Positions 1-12,000 of a DNA stretch of 64,000 nucleotides are shown here, piece by piece (position 1 is the stretch's first letter; every line of letters starts with the position of its first letter). The stretch spans positions 16,188,726-16,252,725 of the forward strand of contig OU744731.1 of the NCBI GenBank assembly GCA_916613615.1, given 5' to 3'. This stretch comes from Steromphala cineraria. Lineage: Eukaryota; Mollusca; Gastropoda; Trochida; Trochidae. The translations under genes were made by a program, and so were the position numbers. The notes below the pieces were generated by a model. The model had not been told where the DNA came from. It did not search any database and saw nothing but the letters and a program-made list of their open reading frames with translations.

Positions 1-63
1 CTAGGTCTGTACCCCCGTCAGCAAACTCAAACACAATGAACAACTGGTCTTCACTGAACATGT
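1..63 (-). CDS. HASPIN: Haspin coding exon 9 (cut by window edge)
   Basis: The acceptor is gactttgcag. It encodes DMFSEDQLFIVFEFADGGTD, the beta strand and hinge of the kinase. The exon continues beyond base 1. Confidence 0.92.
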   Translation of the reverse strand, partial: TCSVKTSCSLCLSLLTGVQT

Positions 64-3000
64 CTGCAAAGTCAAATATAGTTGCCATGATTTTTACATT
101 ATCCAACACACATGCATGATCACATGCATGGACACATTGCATGATCTTCCCATGTTTCTTGTGAGCAAAGATAGTAACTGATTATATATGTCACAGGTGA
201 GTTTACATGCTTTCAAGTCAAATACCCCTTCGAAAATCCATGCTTTGGATTAGACGGCTGTGTAGGCCCAGATACTACCCTGATAAGCCAAAAGGCCTTT
301 CCTGATTTAACTAAGTGCTCAAACCGGGATATTATCTGGGATTTACAAAACCCTCACAATGTCCTTTGACATAAATGATAAAAGCAAGATTTTATTGGTG
401 ACTCTTTTCCATTTCTAACAGAGCTATGCAAAATGAATGATGTTTGTTTGTATATATAACAAAAAGAAGACAAGTACTCTAGTACTGGTTTTGTTAGAAT
501 CCAAAACCCTATCAATAATTGAGCTTTTTTAAGTCAGGCCTATCTGTCAATTGATATTTTAAAAATAAAATTCATTTAATATCACCATGCACACACAACA
601 GTTAACAGCTGTGAATGATCCTTCTTCAGGAAAGAATGACAAACAATATCCTTCCATTAATCTAACTTAATAGTTACATTAACAAGGCAAAAGTGAGCGC
701 AGCTCACATACCCCCGCCTGTAGTTTGACCGCCTTTCTTTGACGACAAGTACTTCCTTACATTATAATTAGGTTAAATATTTTCCAGAATAATATTATAA
801 AATAAGGTAACATATTTTCTAAAATAATATTAAAATTAAAAGATAGTTAAGGGTGAGTATTACAGTCTTGTGCATGTTACCGGTACCGCTACTAGGAAGC
901 ATGACACTCATGGTACCGTTACTACATGAAGAGAAAGTTTACAGCAATAACAGAAGCAAAGAATATCTGTGAGCACAATATCAGTCATCTAAGAGTAATA
1001 GGATCCAAGAAATCTATCTATACTTGTGCCCATTGAACACCAAGTCAGCTGTTTGTACCAAATCAAATCAGAGATTAATATTACGGAATCGTCTTTCGAA
1101 CTCGAACTTAGTGTCTTGAATTAACAATAAAAGTAGCCATTCAAAAGTGTTTTTTGAAAGTTTGAATGAGAAAATTAAAGAAGTATCTATAAATGTTGAG
1201 GACATTTACTTAAGTATGCAGGTTATGGTCTGTCTGTATGCTGTTATCAGTACATATGCCAATTGTTTACATACCTGGTCGGTCATTCTCTGACTTGCGT
1301 TTCTTGTCATAAACATCCCACTCATTGAGTAGTTTGTCCGGGTAGCAGCCCTTCACACAGCCTGCACTGGGGAAGAATCATGGGTAATAATGAGAATAAA
1401 GTTCACATTCAATTTTTTCTTCAGTTTTTTTGTAACCCCTTTTTGTGTGTTTGGTGCCTTTTTTACATGAATGATAATGAGAACATTTAATTTTTTTCTA
1501 CATCATATTCATAATTTGCCATGATATAAAATAACTGTTTGCAAATTTATATACATCAATAGAAATTAATCAAACAAATAAGAGAGATAAAAATCTTTAT
1601 AAATGTAATAATTTATAAATAAAACCTACATTTATCTTTTGAAATTTATTTTTAATATCTTGACAATACATAGAGATTATTAACCGAGTGTGTTTCCGTA
1701 TCATTAATATCATATAATAGGAATAAAATTTGTATTATGCGAGCCTTTGGCGAGCATAATACATATATTTTTATTCCTATTATATGATATTAATGATACG
1801 GAAACACACGAGGTTAATAATTTCTTTATCATATAATGTCATTTTGAAATAAAAGGATTTAAACGAAAATATGATACCTTCTAAAAATATGTTTGACCTA
1901 GATTTCGCGGAGTAATTGCTTTCACAATAAATCAAGGTGAAGATCATATTGTCGGCGATGTACAGTTGTGAACAGTCTAGAAATATTCCTTCATGAAATG
2001 ATTTTTTTCACAATGATAGAAACGTCTCCTTCAATCTATGATCATTTTCAGTCTGATTTCCAATGCACGAGTAAACATTGTATTTTTTAATAACACAAAA
2101 TGTGTAAGAAGAAGTTGTCAACGTCGCTACAACAGGGGAAGTAACTCTAACTGCATTTTGAAAAGCTGCATTGTCATTGATGTTATGCCAGTTCAGTTAC
2201 GGTATCCTTAAACTAAACGTCGACTATTTGCGAAGGTGAGGTTGTTGCGTTTGTAACTACGCTACTAGATAATCTGTACTATCACTAGAATATGATTTGT
2301 TTATGCTGATAAGTTGGTAACCGACACGACCAAAGCGATCTAGGCCTATGTTATGCACGAAAATTGAAGCACCTATTTTTTCGATAGCCGATATTGTTAG
2401 CTGCATATCGTTTTATTTTTAAACGCACAATGAAAACAACTTGAAATGCTTCGATAACCAAGCTATTTCTAAAATACGAATGCGTGATAAGTTTTGACAG
2501 ATTTCCCCTATAAAAAAAAATCTCTGAAAATTCGTTATTGCACCAACTCCAGAGGACAGCCAGACCACCTTTTTAAGAAAATTTTACCATTGCCGCATGC
2601 GGAAGGGCTCTGGAAAGGGTGGGGCCTGTCTCTGTATGGGCCATGGAAGGCCTGCCTTTGCTATGTGGAGTTGTTTCCGAAGGGGACCCTCAGACTGCTA
2701 GGAACTGGCAGTCTTTCCACAAGACACACACAGAAAGTCTGCTATGTGGAGTTTGTTCAGAAGGGGACCCAGAGATTGCAATATTTTAAAGTGTGGTGCA
2801 GCAATGAATTAATTATTTTGTCTATTTATTGGAGTTCTTTCCACAAGACACACACAGAAAGTGTGCTATGTGGAGTTGGTTAAGAAGGGGACCCAGAGAT
2901 TGCAATATTTTAAAGTGTGGTGTGGCAGTGAAATAATTATTTTGTCTATTTATTGGAGTTCTTTCCACAAGACACACACAGAAAGTGTGCTATGTGGAGT

Positions 3001-6000
3001 TGGTTCAGAAGGGGACCCTCAGACTGCAATATTTTAAAGTGTGGTGTGGCAGTGAAATAATTATTTTGTCCATTTGTCTGAATCCCTTCCTCAAGACTCA
3101 CACAGAAAGTGTGCTATGTGGACTTGTTTCAGGAAGGGACCCTCAGATAGGTAGTTTGGAGTACTTATGCGCATCTCCCATTGTCATATAAAATTCAATC
3201 CTGATGACGTCACCTAATGATATGCAATACTCTCCTTCACGTGTTTATGTGCTTCGCCATGCGCTGGCTAAATATTCTTTGTGTGCATTGGACATTAAGG
3301 TTTTAAACCATCTAAATCATTATCAAAACTGAAGTACCTCATGACTCTCGGGTACATGGTATGTAAACAAAGCGATCACGCCATATAACATGACACATAG
3401 AGAGTACGGCAAAATAAAGGGTTATCTATGTTATAAAATGATGTAGTAGATCATTATGTTATTACTAGTAAGCAGCATGTAAACCTTGCGACAACGTTGA
3501 TATTTGTTCTAATCTTTTGTGGAGGAAAATTATTATAGAGAGGGGCCATTTATTTTAGCAATGTGAAGCAATAGCATTATTTTAATTTCTAATATTCTAT
3601 GTATCCTCTTTAAAATTATAAATAATAATATTTTCACAACTATGTTGAAACCATGAGAATAAAAAAAGTGATATTAAGAAAATAAAGATCATTCTTGAAG
3701 ATGATGTTTTTTCACATAGTTGAAATTGATAGGCAAATTAGAAAATTCATATTTTTGTCAAAGGTCGAACTATTATAACTCGATACGACATTGATATCTG
3801 TTGGAATGAACATATGCAAATTACTCAAACTTATCCTTTGAATTATTGAAAAATTATAAGTGTTTTTACTATTAACATTGTAAGATAAGTTGGAAATCAT
3901 TTCTCCGGCCCCAGGAAAATGGACACGATGCTTTCATATGTTTATGACTGGAAAAAATCAGAGGGCATTTATCCCCACGTTTTTCCCCTTTGAGATGTGT
4001 AACGTAGTGCAGCAAAATTAACAATCTCATGCAAACGAGATTTGTTTGAAATGCTATATATTCACTGACAGTTATGTCTTAGAATTCTTTGCTTGTGCCA
4101 TTTGGTATTCCCGATTCAATTTATGTACTGCATTAGTAAAAATTCTTATTTGCCTACATTTACTTCATATCATTGAACTACTGAGGACATTTACGACGCA
4201 TTAAAGGGGCCGATCGAGCGGCTATTTTCTGTTCCACAAATATTCGGGAGGGAATTCCCTTTTGCACACGACACGTCAAATTTTATATATTCGACTTTGT
4301 TTTCTATTTTTTTTATGTTAATAACTATGTCATATTTGGTAATTTGTTCTAATCCGCCCTTCAAAACAAAAAAATTGCGAAAATAAATAAAGCCACTGAC
4401 AAGCACATCGAGCGGTGATTTTGTTTGTTTGTGGAAACGAAATTCACGGAGGACATTCCTGTTAACTAATAAATACGATTTTTACATGATTATTTCACAC
4501 TTAATTTCAAAAAATTCAAAATGTTAATGAGGTTATCATTCAAGTTGTTCATGATTTAACAATTTGATAAAGAATAAAGTGTATCGCCCCCCAAAAAGAA
4601 AAACATTGTGAAATGAAGCCAATCATCGGAGCTACGAGCGTGAGATGCATTACTGGCATTTACTGCAACAAAATACTGTCTTAACTGATAACTTTTATTA
4701 TGCATCACGTGTAAACATGTCCCTCTTCTATCAATCACTTATTTTTTCTTGATTTACTCAATGAATTAGCATGATACAGTACATTTGTTTTCTCGCAATG
4801 CAAACAATTCAAAATGGCGGAGGAAAGCCGATCGAACTCGAAGCCTTGATCATGGCGACCACTAGGATTATTGTCAGCTGATTGTTTGGTCGGTGTTGTA
4901 GTTACTTGGATGTTTAATTTGTAGGAAATTTGTTAATAATGTTTGCATAAGAAAATTGACAGACAAACAGATTGTTTATTGAAATCTACATATGACACTC
5001 AATCAATGTGACACTGAGAAGAATAGTTGATTCGCATCGAATATAAAAAAAATCGTCAGCGCTGTCGCACTCCGAAATATACATAGTCCGTATTGCACTT
5101 TTTCGAACATAAAAACCTCATGTGATTTAAGTGACTAAGATATATTTTGGAAGAAAAAATGTTTTACTATGAGTCGGGTTGAGATTAGCAAGAAATCCAT
5201 AAATTGATAAATATATATGTAAATAATTTTCATTTCTATTTAATATTGAAATATTGTGATATTAAATATTGCATTAAAATGGAAAAGAAATTTCACAAAT
5301 AATTATCCAAACAAAATACTTTGTTTACATCAGAGATAAGCAAGAAATCTATAAATGGAAATTTATATAAATAATTATGTCATTTATAATATTGAAATAT
5401 TTTGATATTACAATTTATGTTGTAGTTTTTTCATATACCCCCAAGTCATAATAATTGGAATGAGCAAGACATAGAAATAAATAAATAAATGCCAAAATTC
5501 ATTTGACACCCTGACACAAATGAGCCATGTTGTTTACATATAGCGTTGCATTATGGGAAGGGGCTTTTCTCGTGCTATTTATAGATCTAAAAACTATGAC
5601 GCGCTATTCGAAAACAGCCTCGTTCCCGATCTAAAGCTTATTTCTCAGAAAGAGGCTCGATCGGCCCCTTTAAGTGTTAAAAGGTAGACATCATAGTTTT
5701 TACTTATCTTCTGATCTTTATTTAACTGATTGTGATGAAATATTACAAAGAATATTTTCTCTTTGATTGAAATGACTGGCCCCTACATTCATCTGGGCAC
5801 GTTACTCATTTCTCTTCTGACCCACATATTTGAATATGCAGATAAAGGTCAACCAGTGTTGGGGCGGGGCGTATATCTCCTGTCGAAAGACTGTAAACAA
5901 TAGCTAACAATACGAATGTTTTTGGTCAATTAAGTCCATTTCCCCTTTGAATTTCGGTGAAATTAATTGGCTGTGTTCTGATGAGATGTTCTTTGATCAG

Positions 6001-9000
6001 TAAAAAGTGTAAAAACTATATTTCATTCATTTGAATTTTTTTATCCGAACTACCTACCTCAGACTGCAAGGAACCCAAATATTTTAAAGTGTGGTGCGGC
6101 AATGAATTCATTTCCTGGTCCATTGTCTGAGTCCCTTCAATTATACTCACACAAATTTGCCATAGAAAGTGTGCTATGAGTTGTTTCAGTTTAGGGGACC
6201 CTCAGACTGCAAGGAACTCAAATATTTTGTTAGTTTCCATTTTAATTCTTGTTACACAGAAGACTGATTTCAAATTTTGTTAACCTGGCAGAGTGAAGCC
6301 TGAAATCTATAATTGATTCCTATGTTCATTTGACACTCATCTTGTTATTTCATTATTTCAATTAAAGAAATACTCCTTAAATAACAACAATGAAAAACAT
6401 GTATGATTGATGAAAAAGGGCACTTAAAATAAACACAATTATAAAAACAATGGCACTTAACAATATAACTTAAAATGATTATAAATTATTAAAAAGAAAT
6501 TATTGGTACTTTTCGTTGTTTGCTTAAACAAATTCAATGGCACTTTTTCAATTTCAAAGCTATGCAATAATACATCTCATCAAAAAACCCTGCCATAAAC
6601 AATTGTCTCAAATCCTAGATTCCTTACACCATTCAATACATTGTGACCACCTGATTGCCTGGACCAATCAGAACTGCTCGTTAGTCTGTGTGCATAACAC
6701 CACTTCCACTTTAAGCCAGTCACTAGCAAGAAGACAAGATGGCAGCCATGACGGACATCATTAAACAACTAGAGATTATAGCTAAATCACAGCTCATTAG
6801 AGCCCCAAATTGGCATTTCTACAGTTACTATTACCAAAGTGAGTATATCTTATGACTGTTCCCAATTTATATTCCCCATTTTTATGTTATAAATCATAAA
6901 AGAGTGAGTAAAGTGTTTCTTAAAAATTGGCTTCACTGTCAAAATGACAATTGATTTCAAACCCTGATTCTTTTTGGTGGTGTATCTTGCTTTGGCATGT
7001 CAATGTTTATTTTATTGAAACTAAATTTTGCAAATTTGATTTGATACTTGATGTGTCAGTTTGATTCTTTTCCATGATAATTTTCAGCCGAAGATGCATT
7101 GTAAACAACAGTGTGCACTAGACCATGACTGCCATGAACCTGGACACAGGAAGTGATTATGTAATATCAGGTAATATTACAGCCAGCAAGCTGACCTAAT
7201 TCCAGTATAAGCATCCAGTAGAGCTTTAGATGTAATAGACAATTTGCCAGAAGCTGCAATGAATTTGAAAATATATAGACTTGATTAACTGGCACTTACA
7301 TTTGTAAACATCTAAATAGGTTGAATCTATATTTGAAATAAATGTTGGAGTAACTTGATTTCAAGGGGATCAAATGAATGTTCAAGTGTGTCCATTTCTG
7401 TTCAAATGTATCATGCATTGCACAATTGCCCTTCATTTTTGATTTAATTGATTTTAACATTATATGTAAATCCTAAATATCAAAAAAAGTTCTTCATATA
7501 ATAACTCTTCTGAAGCCTGAAGGTATAATATCAATCTGTATTTTTTATTATTTTATGCATGACATGTTAAAAAAACAATTCATCCATTCACTGTCATATT
7601 CAAAGTGTTTATTTAAGGTGATCAATGAAGCTTACAATACACAGACCTGGCAGAGTGAGGGAATTCACAGGATAACAAGACAGTGTCAACACTGTAAGTA
7701 CTCTGAATTGTTAAATATACAAACAGATTAGGAAAAAACAATGAATTTACAGATAAGAGCCACAGTGCAATTCTGTTCTTAATTGCTTCCCCCAACCATT
7801 TTTCAGCCAATTTTAATTACTCGACCAAGCCTCCGTTTTAATAACAATAGAAGTAAATATGATAAATACTTATTATGTACTATTTATACTCATATTTTTT
7901 TGTGCTCAAAATCTATATTCATAGTTTTAAAATTATAGGTATCCTTTTTATGCCGTACATAAACTAAATGTGTGTTTTGATCTGAATATTGTATATTTGA
8001 TACTTTTATGACAATGAATGTAAAATCATCTGATAACAGAAAACCTCATAGATAAAGAATACTAGTTAATAAAACTTATTTACTAGTACTTAGGCATGTA
8101 TTGGAGAGTCATTGTCAGATATCATACTGAATAATCCTGAATGCTTTTTTTATTATTCAGACTCTCATGCAAGTTCTTTCATAAATATTCAAACTGCCTT
8201 ATCAAAATTTAATTATTAGTTAATCATTCTATTTACTCTCATCTAAAAGCAAATTATAATATCACGTCTCTTTCAATAATAATGCAAATAACTAATACAT
8301 TTGATGTTGAAAAATATTAAAATAGTAATAAAATAATGCCTTTAAGTTTCTAGTGATGGAAATTTGACTTCTTACACTATGAATGATAATGAAAATAACA
8401 CCCTCGCAAGATAGTTCTACCAAATGGATATATGACATACTAGTAAATAAATTTTTGAATTGGTCATAAATGTAACAATTTGAGTTAAATGAAAAATCAT
8501 AAGATATTGACTTTTCTTTTCTTTCTGACAGGTCTTTGAAAATAACATCATTTCTGTTTTTAGGAGCTCAGCCTGGATAGAGTAATCCAGAGTTCATTAT
8601 GATGACAGCCAGTGTAACAACCACAGCCACGCCCATCAAAGATTATATCAACAATTGGTCCCTGTCGAACAGGGACCATCATGTATTAAAACTAAAACTT
8701 AAAAACATAGAACCGCAAATTTGTTTTGTTTTTTGTTATCAATTGGCAATTATATGCATGCAGTAAGTAAAGCCATATATAGCCTGCCCTAAGAGGGTTG
8801 CTAGTTTGTTATGATCTTGAATCAAATGAGTATTTTAAAGGGGCAGTAGCACATTTTTTGATAATTTAATATTTCAAAATTTTCACTGATTATAGTATGT
8901 CAATGCAAAATGTATCAATTTGACAGTGTCAAAAATCTCATTACGCAAGCCAACCATCCACAGTCAGAGGACAAAGTATGAAGATTCACATAAAATCAAT

Positions 9001-12000
9001 TGGCAGCCATTTTATGTGAACACCTTTAAATCATTTTGTGAAAGAAAAATGAATTGAATGGCTAAACTTTACTTTATATATTTGAATTATTACTGTTTCA
9101 ATTAGCTTTAATACATTGTCTTTCAATTGAAAGCATTAATTTTCATTTTCCTGACATCACCTTATATTGCCCCTAAAAACGTGGTACTGCCCCTTTCATG
9201 GCTTAACTTGGCAAAAAACCATTGGTTATAAAAAATATGGTAAGTTACTGCAACAAATCATGTTACAAAGGTTTTTTTTTACCTTTGTGACAAGTTTTAA
9301 TTTCCTTTCCGAAGTATTTGAGTTCTGGGAAGGGACTTATAGTTTAAGTTCTGGAGTGGATAGTGAAGGTTTATTGCCTTTCCGTACCAATGCCATAACT
9401 AAGTTCTGGAGTGCATAGGGAAGGTTTATTGCCTCTCCAAAACCATGCCAAAAATCATGCTCAAGAGTGCATATGAAAGGTTTATTGCCTTTCCGTACCA
9501 ATGCCACAATTACATTCTGGAGTGCATAGGGAAGGTTTATTGCCCTTCCGTACCAATGCCTTACTTAGGCTCTGGAGTGCATAGGGAAGGTTTATTGCCC
9601 TTCCGTACCAATGATAATAATAAAGTTCTGGAGTGCATAGGGAAGGTTTATTGCCCTTCCGTACCAATGCCTTACTTAGGCTCTGGAGTGCATAGGGAAG
9701 GTTTATTGCCCTTCCGTACCAATGATAATAATAAAGTTCTGGAGTGCATAGGGAAGGTTTATTGACCTTCCATACCAATGCCATACTTAGGCTCTGGAGT
9801 GCATAAGGAAGGTTTATTGCCCTTCCGTACCAATGCCAATAATAACGTTCTGGAGTGCATAGGGAAGGTTTATTGCCCTTCCATACCAATGCCAATAATA
9901 AAGTTCTGGAGTGCATAGGGAAGGTTTATTGCCCTTCCGATTCACTGCCAATAATCGAGTTCTGGAGTGTAAAGGGAAGGTTTATTACCTCTCCGTACCA
10001 ATGCCATTAACCAATTCTGGAGTGCAAACGGTGGGTTTTATTGCCTTTCCGAACCAATGCTACAATCATGAAGCTCTGGAGTGCATAGGGAAGGTTTTAT
10101 TACAATGGTTTTGGCATTCTTTCCGAAAGCAGTCCGTAAAATTGCTCGCTAGATTACTGAAGTGAATGTGGTGCGGAAAGACAACCGCAGACACCATCCA
10201 GATTTGGTTCAGAATCCCCTCCAGAGGTTTCTTGTGGATACACTCTGGCAATGGTAAAATTTTCTGTGGCAAAGTTATAGCAACAAGGTTTCAAGAGATT
10301 TTTTTTTGTAGGGGGAATTGTTTACGATATTTTATTCGATATAAAACCCACAAAACCTGAAAACTCCCGACGACGTTATCAATGTTTAGAGACCGGTTTA
10401 GGACTCGCATGACATGCATGCAGTTTTGAGAAAATAGTTCGGGTTTTGACCTCATTTGCATTGTTATCAGGGATCTGATAACATGATTACAAGATGGGTT
10501 TATTGCACAGATAACACTGCCTATTATATGATAAAAATACATACCTGATTACTTGACAAAAGTTTGGTGTTGTGTTGCGTCCTGAATGCCGGAGACCGCT
10601 GAGTTCTCTGAAACATTCATGAACATTGACTGTACAAGTGCATACAACAACCTTCCATTGAAACTTGAGTAATGGTGAATATCATCAACAAAGAAAACAT
10701 AACAAAAATCATACCTAGGAAGTAGGAAGAATATAATATGAATTGTATAGTTTTGTAAAAAGACCAGTAAACAATAATTTTTGTTTTGAACTGAAAAAGA
10801 AGAAGGCAAAAACGGACATTATTGCAGTGACATTTTCCACTCACTTTGAAATCACAACTTCAGGCAATATTTCAGCAAACGTCTTCTGGGGTTCGTCATT
10901 TACTTCAAAATCACCTTCTATAGGAATGATCTGAAAGCGTTGGAGAAATATAGATTTATAGCTCATAAATTAACAATTTAGTTAAAACTAGCTGTAATGT
11001 ATACACCCCCTAAGTCCTCACGTTACATCTAGCTACTAACCCACCTTGTCCGTGTCGAGCATGCGCGGATATCAACCAATGGAAACAGAACTAGCTGATC
11101 TCTGATCTCAGCTGATCCTGACCTGACATCAAGTAAGAGATTCATGTGCTCTTGGGAGAATAAGAAGTATACACTACACACCTAAAACGACACAGTTACA
11201 AAATGTTGCTGACCTTGATTGCTACTGACTTCCCGTCTCGTTGAGCTCTGAACACCTCTCCATACACTCCTTCTCCTATCTTCACTATCTTCTTCATCAT
11301 GCTGAAAGAAACATGAACCATTAAAAGGAGAGTAATGACATGGTACAATTTTGTAAATGAAATTTAAGAGTGAATGAGGTATTGTTTAGCGGCGCTTGTC
11401 AACAGAAAGTGATGGTGACATCACCCCAGGAATAACGAAAAGTGATATTGACTTGAGTTACTTGAATACCTGAGGACGTACCCACATGATTTATGAAGTC
11501 ATGCCATTGTCCTCAGTCAATATTGTTTTCCTTATCCCCAGTCTTGTTGTATAATGTGTTGAACTTTTCTGTCCTTGAATATATAGATTATATGAATTGT
11601 GAATTTAAACTTGAAGTGTGTGCATAGAAGGAAGATGACAATAGGTTTGGATCAATGAGCAAATAATCTTGGCAAGAGAGACAACCTGCAACTAATGATC
11701 TCCTACAGAGGTTAAGAATTAATACTAACCTGTGAGGAATGATATCAGAGAAGGAGAGGGGAGCCTCCTGCTCACAGTTGAGGAACAGTTTGGATCTTGG
11801 AGACGGCGGACTCGGCGCTGACCGGTGATGTTTCTTGGGAGTCAGCATCTCCTTCAACGTCATGAAAGGATTTTTTAGAATCTTTGTACACTTTTGTTGG
11901 TAGACCATGTCAAAAATTAATTGACATCACACAAACCAAAAAGTGAGTTTAGAATTTTTTTCAATAAAGTATTAAAGAAAGATTTGTGAAATTCAAATGA

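Noticed and set aside
9482..9916. Open frames of 106-144 codons on both strands
   Set aside because: They arise from the 55 bp tandem array, whose units lack stops in several frames; the peptide merely repeats with the array.
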